Below are positions 25,583-34,705 of a DNA stretch of 64,000 nucleotides, in pieces. A program made the position numbers and the translations under genes. Under the pieces are notes generated by a model. That model ran no database searches. It was not told where the DNA came from and worked only from the letters and a program-made list of their open reading frames with translations. Source of the DNA: DASYLJ01 sp964432595 (lineage in GTDB: Bacteria > Desulfobacterota > Binatia > DP-6); contig CAYSOF010000001.1 of NCBI GenBank assembly GCA_964432595.1, positions 372,001 through 436,000 of the forward strand, in the 5' to 3' direction. The first letter of the stretch is position 1. Each line of letters opens with the position of its first letter.

Positions 25583-26980
25583 TCACTTCACCCGCGCGAA
25601 CGCCGCGAGGGCGTCGTTGCCGGGAGACGAGGCGTACACGTGCTTGCCGCTCTCCGGCATCGCGATCGCGTAGACCGCGGCCACGGCGACGCCGCCCGTG
25701 CAGGTGATGCCGTCGCCGAGCGCGCTCACGCACCCGTTCGGGGCCGCGAGCTGGGTGAGCGCGCCGGTCGACTTGTCGCGCGCGAAGATCACCACCGCGC
25801 CGCTGCTGACGGCCGTGACGTAGGCGTTGCGTCCGTCCTTGCTGAGAGCGATCGACGTCGGTCCGCCCAGGTTGGTCGCGGCAGTGCACGTGCTGCCGTC
25901 GCCGCCGTGGCGGACGCAGCCGCCCGGTGCGGCAGGCTGGGTGAGCATTCCCGTCCTGGCGTTGCGCGTGAGGATCGCGATCGTGTTTCCCGATTGGGCC
26001 GCGACGTAGACCTGTCGCCCGGTCTTCGAGATCGCGATGGACAGCGCGCCGTCCAGGCCGACGCCGTCCGTGCAGGAGACGCCGTCGCCGCTCTCGGCGA
26101 TGCAGCCGTCGGGAGCAGGGAGCTGCGTCAGGACGCCCGTCGTCCGGTTGCGCGCGAAGACTGCCACCGCGTCGCTGTTGAAGGACGCGACGTAGACCTG
26201 CTTGCCGCTCCTGCTCACCGCGATGCCGTCGGGACCGTCGAGCGCGATCGCATCCGTACACGTGATGCCGTCGCCGTCCTCCGCGATGCAGCCGTCGGGC
26301 GCGGGCAGCTGCGTCAGCACCCCGGTGTCGCCGTCGCGAGCGAAGATGGCGATGGCGTCGCCGTTGTATCCCGCCGCGAAGAGGTGCTTCCCGTCGGGGC
26401 TCAACGTCACGAACGTGGGCCCGATCGGCCCCACGATGTCGGCGCACCCGCTGCCGCCACCGCCGGATTGGAGGAGACACCCGTCGGTTCCGGGTAGTTG
26501 TGTGAGCGCTCCGGTGGCCCGGTCGCGCGCGAAGACCGCGATGCCGCTCAAACTCCCGACGTAGACGTACTCACCGTCCCGACTCACGACCACGGAGTTG
26601 GCGCCGAACAGCCCAGCGGCATCCGTGCAGGTGATGCCGTCGGCCGCATGGCCGAGGCAGCCGTCCGGCGCCGGGAGCTGCGTCAGCGCGCCGGTGATCG
26701 GGTCCCGCGAGAAGATCGCGAGCGTGCTGCCGAACAGGGATGGCACGTAGGCACTCCGTCCGTCCGGGCTGAATGCCATCTGCTGTGGGCCGTTCAGGCC
26801 GACGCCGTCGGCGCAGTCGATCCCGTCGCCGTCGTCGCGCATGCAGCCGAAGGGCTGCGGAAGCTGCTCCAGGGCGCCCGACTGGGCCTCGCTCGGCCCG
26901 GCCTGCCCCAGCGCCAGGCCCAGGAAGGCCATCGCCGTCATGAGCTGCCGCGTCCGGCTCGTCTGCGTCGTAGGTTCCAT
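25583..26980 (-). CDS. secreted seven-blade beta-propeller with Cys-paired repeats
   Basis: A 465-residue exported protein made of seven tandem repeats of about 60 residues. Each starts LTQLPAPDGC, carries a second Cys about 10-12 residues later (DGDGITCTDA), then a blade core like GPDGIAVSRSGKQVYVASF and AVAVFARNRTTG. This YVTN/lactonase-type geometry gives one closed propeller with one possible disulfide per blade. A signal peptide (MAFLGLALGQAGPSEAQ) follows the ATG at 26980, which has a GGGAGGA ribosome site. The ligand or activity is unknown; such propellers bind surfaces or act as lactonase-like scaffolds. It is transcribed alone. Confidence 0.85.
   Translation of the reverse strand: MEPTTQTSRTRQLMTAMAFLGLALGQAGPSEAQSGALEQLPQPFGCMRDDGDGIDCADGVGLNGPQQMAFSPDGRSAYVPSLFGSTLAIFSRDPITGALTQLPAPDGCLGHAADGITCTDAAGLFGANSVVVSRDGEYVYVGSLSGIAVFARDRATGALTQLPGTDGCLLQSGGGGSGCADIVGPIGPTFVTLSPDGKHLFAAGYNGDAIAIFARDGDTGVLTQLPAPDGCIAEDGDGITCTDAIALDGPDGIAVSRSGKQVYVASFNSDAVAVFARNRTTGVLTQLPAPDGCIAESGDGVSCTDGVGLDGALSIAISKTGRQVYVAAQSGNTIAILTRNARTGMLTQPAAPGGCVRHGGDGSTCTAATNLGGPTSIALSKDGRNAYVTAVSSGAVVIFARDKSTGALTQLAAPNGCVSALGDGITCTGGVAVAAVYAIAMPESGKHVYASSPGNDALAAFARVK
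25610..26890 (-). repeat. seven tandem imperfect repeats of about 185 bp within the propeller gene
   Basis: Coding repeats, one per blade. The best conserved parts are the TGCGTCAG-CTGCC(C/G)GC and GTGATGCCGTC segments, which recur about every 180-190 bp. Blades 4 and 5 are the most alike, which suggests recent duplication. Confidence 0.7.
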
Positions 26981-27071
26981 CGTTCTGTCCTCCCGGTGTC
27001 GTGGTCCACGCGCGGGCGCGGATCTCAGCCTTTGCCGGGAAGGCGGGAACTCGGGGGTTACGATGTAACCG

Positions 27072-27716
27072 CTACGCGGCGTCGCGGAAGTCGCGGATCT
27101 GGGCGTCGAGCGCCCGCTGGTAGGCTGGGCGCGCCGTGCACCGGTCGATGTACGCCGCCAGACGCGCATGACGCGTGACGATGTCGGTGTGCTTCAGGAT
27201 GCGCAGCACCGTCGTCATCATCAGGTCGCCGGCCGTGAAGCGGTCGCCGTCGAGGTAGGGCTTGTCGCCGAGCGACTCGGAGAGGGCGGTCAGGCGCTTC
27301 TCGGCGAACTCCACGGCCCCGGGGCGCCGCAGCTTCGCCCACTGCTCGTCGGCGTAGAAGAAGTCGATCAGGGCGAGGTTCATGATCCAGGGCTCGACGG
27401 AGTTGAGTGCCGCGACGAGCCACTGCGTGGCGCGGGCGCGCGCGGCAGGGTCCTTCGGCAGCAGCACCTCGGTCCGCTCGCCGACGTACAGCACGATCGC
27501 GCCGGTCTCGAAGAGCACGAAGCCGTCCTCCTCGAAGATCGGCACCTGCCCGAATGGCTGCAGGGCCCTGTATTCCGGCGCGTTCTGCTCGCCCTGCTCG
27601 AGCAGGCGCGTCCCGTACGGCAGGCCGGCTTCCTCGAGGGCCCATCGCACGCGGAGGTCGCGCACCTGGCCACGGGCGAAATCCGGCACCCACCTGAAAG
27701 CGGAGATCGTGATCAT
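27072..27716 (-). CDS. glutathione S-transferase-like protein
   Basis: A 214-residue cytosolic GST. The N-terminal thioredoxin fold has RWALEEAGLPYGTRLLEQ, the cis-Pro loop FGQVPIFEEDG, and the glutathione-binding ETGAIVLYVGE. The C-terminal helical domain has YLDGDRFTAGDLMMTTVLR, with its conserved Asp. Probably conjugates or isomerises electrophiles. The ATG at 27716 has a good AGGAGGA site upstream; the extra upstream residues of the open frame are not homologous. It stands alone, between the propeller and the RND genes. Confidence 0.9.
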   Translation of the reverse strand: MITISAFRWVPDFARGQVRDLRVRWALEEAGLPYGTRLLEQGEQNAPEYRALQPFGQVPIFEEDGFVLFETGAIVLYVGERTEVLLPKDPAARARATQWLVAALNSVEPWIMNLALIDFFYADEQWAKLRRPGAVEFAEKRLTALSESLGDKPYLDGDRFTAGDLMMTTVLRILKHTDIVTRHARLAAYIDRCTARPAYQRALDAQIRDFRDAA

Positions 27717-27779
27717 GGGATGTCCTCCTCGTGGTGTGGACGAACGGGAGGGCACCGATTCGACACGTTCCCGACGGTC

Positions 27780-30700
27780 CTACCGCCGTGCCGCGACTGC
27801 CGGCCCGCCGATGCGCCGGGGCTCGACCCGCGGCGTCTCCTCCTCCGTCACGTGTGTCGCCGCGATGAGCGAATAGAAGACCGGCACCACGAAGAGCGTG
27901 AACACCGTGCCGACCGTCATCCCGGCGACCAGCACGATGCCGATGCTGTTGCGCGCCTCGGCGCCCGGGCCGGACACGAACACCAGCGGCAGATGCCCGA
28001 AGACCGTCGCGGCCGACGTCATCAGCACCGGACGGAGCCGCGTCAGCGACGCCTCGCGGAGCGCCGCCGCCTTCGCGAGACCGCGGAGCTGGAGCGTGTT
28101 CGCGAACTCGACGATCAGGATGCCGTTCTTCGCGATCAGCCCGACGAGCGTGATCAGGCCGACCTGCGAGTAGATGTTGATGGTCGTCAGGTCGAGGAAG
28201 CTGAAGAGCAGGGCGCCGGAGATGGCGAGCGGCACCGAGCCGAGCAGCACGATCAACGGGTCGCGGAAGCTGTGGAACTGCGCGGCCAGCACCAGGTAGA
28301 CGAGCACGATCGCGAAGCCGAGCGTCACCGTGAGGGCCGAGCCCTCGCGGCGGAGCTGGCGCGACTCGCCGGCGTAGTCGAGCGCGCCCGGATCGCCGGT
28401 CGCCGACAGCGCGGCATCCTCCAGGATGCGCAGCCCCTCCGCCTTCGTCACGCCCGGCGTGACGCCGCCGAACACGCGGACCGCGTTGCGCTGCTGGAAG
28501 CGGTTCAGCGATCGCGGACCGACGCCGGTTTCGATCCGCGTGAACGTCGAGACGGGGACGAGCTCGCCGGACGGCGTCTTCACCTTCAAGTCGAGCAACG
28601 GTCCGACCGACGCGCGCTCGGCGTCGCCGAGCTGCGGGATGACCTTGTAGCTGCGGTCGAAGAAGTTGAAGCGGTTCACGTACGCGCCGCCCAGCAGCGT
28701 GCCGAGCTCCTGCCCGACGCTGGCGAGGTCGAGCCCGAGGTCGGCGAGGCGCTCGCGATCGATCACGACGCTGGCCTCCTGCAGATCGATCTGCAGATCG
28801 GTCTCGACGTACAGGAACTTGCCGCTCCGCCGGCCCGCCTGGATCACGTCCTCCGCGAGCAACCGCATCTGGCCGATGGGGCTGTCGCCCTGGATCACCA
28901 GCTCGACGTCGTACTGGCCGGCGTTCGGCAGCGGCGGATCGAGCCGCGGGTAGACCTTCAGTCCCGGGATGCCCGAGACGGCGCCCCACACCTCGCCGTA
29001 GAGGTCGGCCGACGTCCGGTCGCGCTCGCGCCAGTCGGCGAGGTCCATGCCGCCGAACCCGCCCCAGTTCGCGGTGAGCGACCACATCCGCTTGAACTCG
29101 TCGAACTTCATCGTCGCGTCGATCACGTGGTGCGACTCGCGGTTCGCGGCCTCGACCGTCGAGTCGGGCGCGGCTGCCGAGAAGAGGCTGATGTGCCCCT
29201 GATCCTCGACGGGCGCGAGCTCCTGGTTCGAGAACCGGTAGAGCGGCCACGCCGCGAGCATGACGAGCGCCGACGCCACGACGATCCCGCCCCGCATCCG
29301 GAGCGCGCCGTCGAGCAGGCCGGCGTAGCGGTCGCGGACGCTGCCGAACACGCGATCGACGATGCCCTCGAGACGGCTGTGCTCGCCGTGCGGATGGACG
29401 AAGCGCGAGCTCATGACCGGCGACAGCGTGACCGCCACGACGCCGGACAGCACGACGGTGGACGCGAGCGTGATCGCGAACTCGAGGAACAGCGTGCCGG
29501 TGAGGCCGCCCTGGAAGCCGATCGGCGCGTACACCGCCGCGAGCGTGATCGTCATGGCGATGATCGGCCCGACGAGCTCGCGCGCGCCGACGAGCGCCGC
29601 CTCGATGCGCGACTTGCCCTCGCGGACGTGGCGCGCGACGTTCTCGACGACGACGATCGCGTCGTCGACCACGAGCCCGACCGACAGCACGATCGCCAGG
29701 ATCGTCAGCAGGTTCAGGCTGAACCCGAAGAGCAGCATGGGTGCGCCGGCGCCGATCAGCGACACCGGCATGGCCACCAGCGGCACGAGCGCCGTCCGCA
29801 GCGACCCCATGAAGAGGAACACGACGACACCGACGATCAGGATGGTCTCGACGAGCGTCTTCGCGATCTCGTAGAGCGCGTCCTCCATGAAGACCGTCGC
29901 GTCGAACGCGAGCTTCATGTCGAGCTCTTTCGGCAGCGTCGGACGCAGGCGCTCCATCTCCTCGCGCAGCCGGTGGCCGACGTCGATCTCGTTCGAGCCG
30001 ACGAGCGGATAGACGGACAGGTACACGCCTTCCGCGTGGTCGAGCTTCGCGATGAAGTTCGGCTCCTCGGCGCCGAGCTCGACGCGCGCCACGTCCGACA
30101 GCCGCACGATGGCGCCGTTGCGGTCGGCGACGATCAGGTCCTGGAACTCCTGCACCGAGCGCAGGTCGGTGTTCGCGAGCAGGTTCACCTGGACGAGCGT
30201 GCCCTTCGTCTGGCCGACGGCGGCGAGGTAGTTGTTCTTCTGGAGCGCCGCCTGCACGTCGCCGGGAGACAGGTTGACGGCGGCGAGCTTCGCCGGATCG
30301 ATCCACACGCGCATCGCGAGCGGCCGTCCGCCCTCGATGCCGACGCGCTGCACGCCGGCGATGGTCTGCAGCTCGGGTTGCAGGTTGCGGATCGCCCAGT
30401 CGGTCACCTGGGGCACGCTCCAGGTCGCCGACGTGAGCGCGACGTAGAACGACGCGTACGGGCGGTCCGCGCGCTGCACCTCGACGGCGGGCGGCTCGGC
30501 GTCGGCCGGAAGCTCGGATCGGACCTGCTGCAGGCGCGCCGTCACTTCGGCGAGCGCCGCGGTGCTGCTGTGGCCGAGCTTCAGCTGCACCGTAACGGTG
30601 CTGACGCCGGCGCGGCTCGTCGACTCGATGTACTCGACGCCGCTGATCGCGGAGACGGCGCGCTCGATCGGGGTGGTGAGAAACCCGCGCACGGTCTCGG

Positions 30701-30869
30701 CGCTGGCGCCCGTGTAGACCGTCGTGATGATCACCGACGCGCTCTCGATGCTCGGGTACTGCTGCACGGGCAGCGACGCGAGCGAGCGCCAGCCGACCAG
30801 GACGAGGGCCAGGTTCAGGACGATCGCGAGGACCGGCCGCTCGATGAAGAGGTCGGTGAACGATCGCAT
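27780..30869 (-). CDS. RND-family efflux pump, inner-membrane subunit
   Basis: A 1029-residue proton-driven exporter of the AcrB/MexB type, exporting drugs, solvents or lipids through a periplasmic adaptor and an outer-membrane channel. It starts SFTDLFIERPVLAIVLNLAL as usual for the family. TM4 carries the proton-relay Asp pair in VGLVVDDAIVVVENVARHV. Two large periplasmic loops and a late TM11 block (ALREASLTRLRPVLMTSAAT) are present, giving 12 membrane segments. Its ATG is 2 bp after the adaptor stop. No outer-membrane factor gene is in the window, so a shared TolC-like partner is assumed. Confidence 0.95.
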   Translation of the reverse strand: MRSFTDLFIERPVLAIVLNLALVLVGWRSLASLPVQQYPSIESASVIITTVYTGASAETVRGFLTTPIERAVSAISGVEYIESTSRAGVSTVTVQLKLGHSSTAALAEVTARLQQVRSELPADAEPPAVEVQRADRPYASFYVALTSATWSVPQVTDWAIRNLQPELQTIAGVQRVGIEGGRPLAMRVWIDPAKLAAVNLSPGDVQAALQKNNYLAAVGQTKGTLVQVNLLANTDLRSVQEFQDLIVADRNGAIVRLSDVARVELGAEEPNFIAKLDHAEGVYLSVYPLVGSNEIDVGHRLREEMERLRPTLPKELDMKLAFDATVFMEDALYEIAKTLVETILIVGVVVFLFMGSLRTALVPLVAMPVSLIGAGAPMLLFGFSLNLLTILAIVLSVGLVVDDAIVVVENVARHVREGKSRIEAALVGARELVGPIIAMTITLAAVYAPIGFQGGLTGTLFLEFAITLASTVVLSGVVAVTLSPVMSSRFVHPHGEHSRLEGIVDRVFGSVRDRYAGLLDGALRMRGGIVVASALVMLAAWPLYRFSNQELAPVEDQGHISLFSAAAPDSTVEAANRESHHVIDATMKFDEFKRMWSLTANWGGFGGMDLADWRERDRTSADLYGEVWGAVSGIPGLKVYPRLDPPLPNAGQYDVELVIQGDSPIGQMRLLAEDVIQAGRRSGKFLYVETDLQIDLQEASVVIDRERLADLGLDLASVGQELGTLLGGAYVNRFNFFDRSYKVIPQLGDAERASVGPLLDLKVKTPSGELVPVSTFTRIETGVGPRSLNRFQQRNAVRVFGGVTPGVTKAEGLRILEDAALSATGDPGALDYAGESRQLRREGSALTVTLGFAIVLVYLVLAAQFHSFRDPLIVLLGSVPLAISGALLFSFLDLTTINIYSQVGLITLVGLIAKNGILIVEFANTLQLRGLAKAAALREASLTRLRPVLMTSAATVFGHLPLVFVSGPGAEARNSIGIVLVAGMTVGTVFTLFVVPVFYSLIAATHVTEEETPRVEPRRIGGPAVAARR

Positions 30870-30871
30870 CG

Positions 30872-31966
30872 TCAGCCGCCGCTCCGCGCGGTGTCCGTCG
30901 CGGCCTCGTCCACGACCGCCACCTTCGCGCCTTCGCGCAGCTTGAAGGCGCCCGTCGCCGCGACGCGTTCACCCGCCGCGAGGCCGTCGAGGATGATCAC
31001 GTCGTCGCCCGTCGCCGACGCGACCTGCACGCGCCGCGCTTGCGCGCGCATGCCGTCGCCCGCTTCGGCGATCACGAACACGTGGTCGCCGGTGGGACTC
31101 TTGCGCACCGCGCTGATCGGTACGGCGACCGCCGCGATCGGCGACCCGACGGGCACCTGCACGCGCACCGACGCGCCGGGCGCGGGCGCATCGGCGGCGT
31201 CGGTGCGGGCGCGGACCAGCACGTTGCGCGTCGCGGGGTCGACGCGCGCGTCGACGGCCACGATCGCCGCGGTGACCGGGACGTCGGTCGGGCCGAAGAC
31301 GGTGACGGCGTCGCCGACGCGAAGGCCCGTGGCCACGTCCTGCGTGACCGCGAAGTCCACGTGCGCGTCGTCGGCGACGCTCTGGAGCGTCGTCAGCTCG
31401 GTGCCCTCGTTGAGGTACTGGCCGGGATGCACGTCGGCGATGCCCACGCGCGCGCGGAACGGCGCCCGGATCGTCTTCCGCTCGATCACCGCCTTCGTGC
31501 GCGCCATCTGCGCCATGGCGACGTCGCGCTCGGCGACGGCGCGATCGAGCTCCATCTCGGGCGCGATCCCGTCGGAACGCAGGCGCTGGATGCGGGCCAG
31601 CTGCGTCGCGGCGAGCGTCGCCTGCGCCTGCTGGGCGCGCAGCTCGGCTTGCTCGACGGCGACGTCGAGCGCCACCAGCACCGTGCCGGCCTCGACCACC
31701 TGGCCCGGCACGAGGTCGACACGCCGGACCGTGCCCGGGAGCTCGTTGCGCAGCGTGATCGACTGCATCGCGAGCACCGTGCCGATCGACGACGACGTCC
31801 CGCGGTGCTCGAGCGGCCGGGCGACGGCGACCGTCACGGCCTCCGCGGGCTCCTCGTGCCGTGCGCCCGCGTCCGCGGCACGCAGCGACACGTACTTCCA
31901 GGCCGCGAGTGCCGTGCCGACCAGCACGACCGCGACGACGATGCCCGCGGAGCCGAGGCGATTCAT
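30872..31966 (-). CDS. RND periplasmic adaptor (membrane fusion) protein
   Basis: Connects the RND pump to the outer-membrane channel. The 364-residue protein has an N-terminal anchor (GSAGIVVAVVLVGTALAAW), barrel and lipoyl halves (ELPGTVRRVDLVPGQVVEAG and TIRAPFRARVGIADVHPGQY) around a short coiled coil of about 60 residues, and C-terminal beta domains. It is an anchored protein, not a lipoprotein, as no lipobox is present. The ATG at 31966 overlaps the TetR stop by 4 bp, giving the translationally coupled order tetR-adaptor-pump. Confidence 0.93.
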   Translation of the reverse strand: MNRLGSAGIVVAVVLVGTALAAWKYVSLRAADAGARHEEPAEAVTVAVARPLEHRGTSSSIGTVLAMQSITLRNELPGTVRRVDLVPGQVVEAGTVLVALDVAVEQAELRAQQAQATLAATQLARIQRLRSDGIAPEMELDRAVAERDVAMAQMARTKAVIERKTIRAPFRARVGIADVHPGQYLNEGTELTTLQSVADDAHVDFAVTQDVATGLRVGDAVTVFGPTDVPVTAAIVAVDARVDPATRNVLVRARTDAADAPAPGASVRVQVPVGSPIAAVAVPISAVRKSPTGDHVFVIAEAGDGMRAQARRVQVASATGDDVIILDGLAAGERVAATGAFKLREGAKVAVVDEAATDTARSGG

Positions 31967-32541
31967 CGACGCCGTCCCGCGCGCGCCACGCGCACGCGCG
32001 CCGACGGCGCGGGGAGCATCGCCGTCAACGCCTGCTGCAGGCGCGCCTTCATGGCGCCGTCGATCGACACGAGCCCGAGCACCCAGTTGAGCCACAGCCC
32101 GTCGAGCGTCATGACGACGACCTCGCCGACGCCGGGCGGCAGATCGTCGGCGGCGATGCGCTGGTGGAGATCGGCGTAGACGACACGCATGGGCTCGATG
32201 AGCGCCGGGTTCTGCGCGAGCGCTGCGAAGACGGCCGACGAGCTGCGCCGGAGCTGCTCCGTCCAGAGCTCGTCGTCGGCCAGGCACATGGCGACCATCG
32301 CACGTGCCATGCGGGCGGGGCCGTCCGGCGTGTCCTCGAACGCGGCCATGTAGCGGTCGCGCCAGCCGTCCGCGCAGCGGCGGACCAGCGCCTCGACCAG
32401 CCGATCCTTCGTGGGGAAGTGGTGGAGAAGCCCGCCTTTGCTGACGTGGGCTTCGGCCGCCACCGCGTCGAGCGTCAGGCTGGCGATGCCCTGGCGCGAA
32501 ACGACCGTCTCCGCGGCGTCGAGCAGCGTATCGAGGTCCAT
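31963..32541 (-). CDS. TetR-family regulator of the RND operon
   Basis: A 192-residue repressor-type protein. The N-terminal helix-turn-helix is LDAVAAEAHVSKGGLLHHF (about residues 22-40), with a variable ligand domain behind. The ATG at 32541 begins MDLDTLLDAAETVV. It is first in the operon with the efflux adaptor and pump. A perfect palindrome 56 bp upstream is the likely operator, so it probably represses its own operon until a pump substrate binds. Confidence 0.9.
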   Translation of the reverse strand: MDLDTLLDAAETVVSRQGIASLTLDAVAAEAHVSKGGLLHHFPTKDRLVEALVRRCADGWRDRYMAAFEDTPDGPARMARAMVAMCLADDELWTEQLRRSSSAVFAALAQNPALIEPMRVVYADLHQRIAADDLPPGVGEVVVMTLDGLWLNWVLGLVSIDGAMKARLQQALTAMLPAPSARVRVARAGRRR

Positions 32542-32596
32542 GCCGACCGATCTCCCTGGGTACCGCGGACCACGGATTCCGCGGCGGTTCCTTTTC

Positions 32597-32616
32597 CAAA
32601 CCGTCTGGACGGTTTG
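32597..32616. promoter_or_regulatory. palindromic operator, probable TetR binding site
   Basis: CAAACCGTC-TG-GACGGTTTG, nine perfect base pairs per arm, centred about 65 bp before the tetR start codon. Size and symmetry suit a TetR dimer. It is the only such palindrome seen in this intergenic region. Confidence 0.65.
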
Positions 32617-32687
32617 TACCGGGATCGTGCCGGAGGCAAGAGGGGGCCCCGCCGCGCGAGGTCTCCTGTCGGTGCCCCGTCGGTCGG

Positions 32688-34016
32688 TCAGGCCGCGTGC
32701 GCGGGCGTGCCCGACGCCGGCCGATACTTCGACGCGTCGGTGGTGAACCGCGCCTTGCCGTAGCTGCCGAGCAGCCCCCGCACCCGGTACACGAGCAGCG
32801 TGGTCGCGAGGTCGCGGACGACCGGGATGCTCTCCGCGATGTCGTACAGCTTCATGTGCGCCGCGATGCCGAGACCGACGGCCATGCCGACCGCCATGTC
32901 GACGTTGCCGATCGGCACGCCGATCTTCTCCGCGATCGAGTGATCGCCGCCGAGGAAATGCTTGACGAAGACCAGCTTCGCGAAGCGGCGCTCGAGCAGG
33001 TCGTACACCTGGTTCGCCAGGCTGCGATCGGGCGGGAGATACGCCGCCAGCGTCGCGCGGATCAGCGGGCCGCAGGTCTCGTCGTCGAACCCGTTGCGCA
33101 GCGTGGTGTTGCGCGCGGTCATCATGCGCACGACGCCTTCCGGCGTGTCGGCCAGCAGATCCTCGGGAAGGCCCAGCAGGAAGCAGCGGTAGCGCGCGAG
33201 CTCCACCTGGGCGCGCTCGGACGGGGTGTAGGTGCGACGCCCCTCGCCGATGATGCGGAACGCCGCCAGGAAGATCGGGATCAGGCCCGCCGGCATCTGA
33301 TCGACCTGCGGGATCGGCACGCCGTAGACCGACGAGTCCCATTTGCCCGAGCGCAGGACGTTGACGCGCACCATCGAGTGCATGAGCCGGACCATGGCCG
33401 CGGCCAGGAAGCCCTCGCCGTGCCGATCGAGCGCGCCCGGGAGCACGGTGCACGAGAAGAAGTGCGCGGTCTCGCGCACGCGCCGGGCGGCGGTCTCGTT
33501 GCTGAGGGTTCCCGTCATCGCCATCGGCAGCGCGGAGTACTTGTTCAGGAACGTCGCGATGAACGCGCCGCGGATGGCGTAGGGCGAGACGTTGGCGGTC
33601 GCGTTGAGGTCGAGCCGGGCGCCCTCGCGCACGAGGTCCATGTCCACCCAGTCGGGCGTCTCCTCCATGCTGCGGATGAACGCGAAGAGCTCGGGCGGCG
33701 CGCCCTCGACGTTCTCGACGCCGTGCGCGCACGCCGCCTGCAGCATGTCGATCAGACGGCGGAACGGGATGGCCGGCATCAGGGCGGCGTAGGCGTCGGC
33801 GACGACGTCGCCGAGCATCGTGTACGCGCGCACCAGGTCGAGCTCGTAGTCGGTGACGGCGACGCCGCCGGGCGCGCGGTCCTGGACGATCGCCTGGGAG
33901 GGATCCTCGGTGAAGCGCTCCGGCATGCGATCGAAATCGATCTGTCCATAGAGCGAGGGGAGGAGCGTCTTCTGCGACGCGACCCGGGCGCGGACCTGTT
34001 CGAGAGCGGCAGTCAT
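32688..34016 (-). CDS. MpaB/Lcp-family oxygenase (DUF2236)
   Basis: A 442-residue protein of the MpaB/latex-clearing-protein family. These are b-type haem proteins; Lcp cleaves polyisoprene. Recognisable parts are VRLMHSMVRVNVLRSGKWD, the PIPQVDQMPAGLIPIFLAAF block, and the GEGRRTYTPSERAQVELAR segment that follows. No signal peptide. The ATG at 34016 has GGAGG only 2 nt before it; a TTG three codons earlier (34025) is an alternative. It is divergent from a TetR gene 83 bp away, a pairing common for this family and a probable regulator-target pair. The substrate is unknown. Confidence 0.82.
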   Translation of the reverse strand: MTAALEQVRARVASQKTLLPSLYGQIDFDRMPERFTEDPSQAIVQDRAPGGVAVTDYELDLVRAYTMLGDVVADAYAALMPAIPFRRLIDMLQAACAHGVENVEGAPPELFAFIRSMEETPDWVDMDLVREGARLDLNATANVSPYAIRGAFIATFLNKYSALPMAMTGTLSNETAARRVRETAHFFSCTVLPGALDRHGEGFLAAAMVRLMHSMVRVNVLRSGKWDSSVYGVPIPQVDQMPAGLIPIFLAAFRIIGEGRRTYTPSERAQVELARYRCFLLGLPEDLLADTPEGVVRMMTARNTTLRNGFDDETCGPLIRATLAAYLPPDRSLANQVYDLLERRFAKLVFVKHFLGGDHSIAEKIGVPIGNVDMAVGMAVGLGIAAHMKLYDIAESIPVVRDLATTLLVYRVRGLLGSYGKARFTTDASKYRPASGTPAHAA

Positions 34017-34098
34017 CGCCTCCAAAATATGTGATGATTGCTCAGATTCGTACTCGCCTTCGTTCCTCGGCCGGACTGTTTCGGGCTGAGCCCGGCAA

Positions 34099-34698
34099 GT
34101 GACTGAAAAAACACGAAGAACGCCCCGTCAAGCGCGCGCCGGCACGACGGTCGACGCGATCCTGACCGCCGCGCTTCAACTTCTGGAGGGCGGCGGCGTC
34201 GAGCGGCTCACCACCAACCACGTCGCCGAGCGGGCCGGCGTGAGCATCGGCACGGTCTACCAGTACTTCGCGGAAAAGCAGGCGATCCTGAGCGCGCTCG
34301 CCCAGCGCAGCGCCGCCGCGGTGCGCGACGACATCGCCCAGATGCTGATCGAGCGACCGGACCTCGGCACCGTCCGCCCGATCGTGCGCGCGCTCATGAC
34401 CGGTTTCGAGGGCTCGCCGGCGACCCGCCGGGCGCTGCTCGACGCGCTCTTCGATCGCGGCGGCGAAGGCGTGCTGCAGCAGCACCACGAGGCGTTCTTC
34501 GCATCGATCGCCGGCAAGGTGCGGCTCGACGGGCTGACGCCGGAGTCGGCGTTCGTGCTCACGCACGCGGCGATCGGGTTGCTGCGTGCCGCCAGCGCGG
34601 AGCCCGACCTCGCGCTCGATCCCGCGGCGCTCGAGGACGAGCTCGTCCGCCTGATGGACGCGTACGTGGCGGCGCTGATGGCGGCGCGACGTCGCTGA
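34099..34698 (+). CDS. TetR-family regulator, divergent from MpaB oxygenase
   Basis: A 199-residue regulator. The basic N-terminus (KTRRTPRQARAG) precedes the helix-turn-helix HVAERAGVSIGTVYQYFAEK, with a C-terminal ligand domain and TetR_C-like helices. GTG start at 34099. The divergent arrangement suggests that it controls the MpaB gene. The shared 82-bp region is AT-richer than average and contains a TTGCTCA half-site but no clear full palindrome. Confidence 0.9.
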   Translation: MTEKTRRTPRQARAGTTVDAILTAALQLLEGGGVERLTTNHVAERAGVSIGTVYQYFAEKQAILSALAQRSAAAVRDDIAQMLIERPDLGTVRPIVRALMTGFEGSPATRRALLDALFDRGGEGVLQQHHEAFFASIAGKVRLDGLTPESAFVLTHAAIGLLRAASAEPDLALDPAALEDELVRLMDAYVAALMAARRR

Positions 34699-34705
34699 CG
34701 CGCGG

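Noticed and set aside
25610..26890. Regularly spaced repeats that could suggest a CRISPR array
   Set aside because: Period about 185 bp, imperfect, in frame, and each unit codes a propeller blade with conserved residues.
27168..32090. 1640-codon plus-strand frame opposite the GST, RND and adaptor genes
   Set aside because: Low-complexity Arg/His/Glu composition typical of the antisense of GC-rich genes; the minus-strand genes have full family motifs.
34026..34098. TTGCTCA element as a TetR operator between the MpaB and TetR genes
   Set aside because: Only one half-site is clear; the other arm does not match well enough to call an operator.
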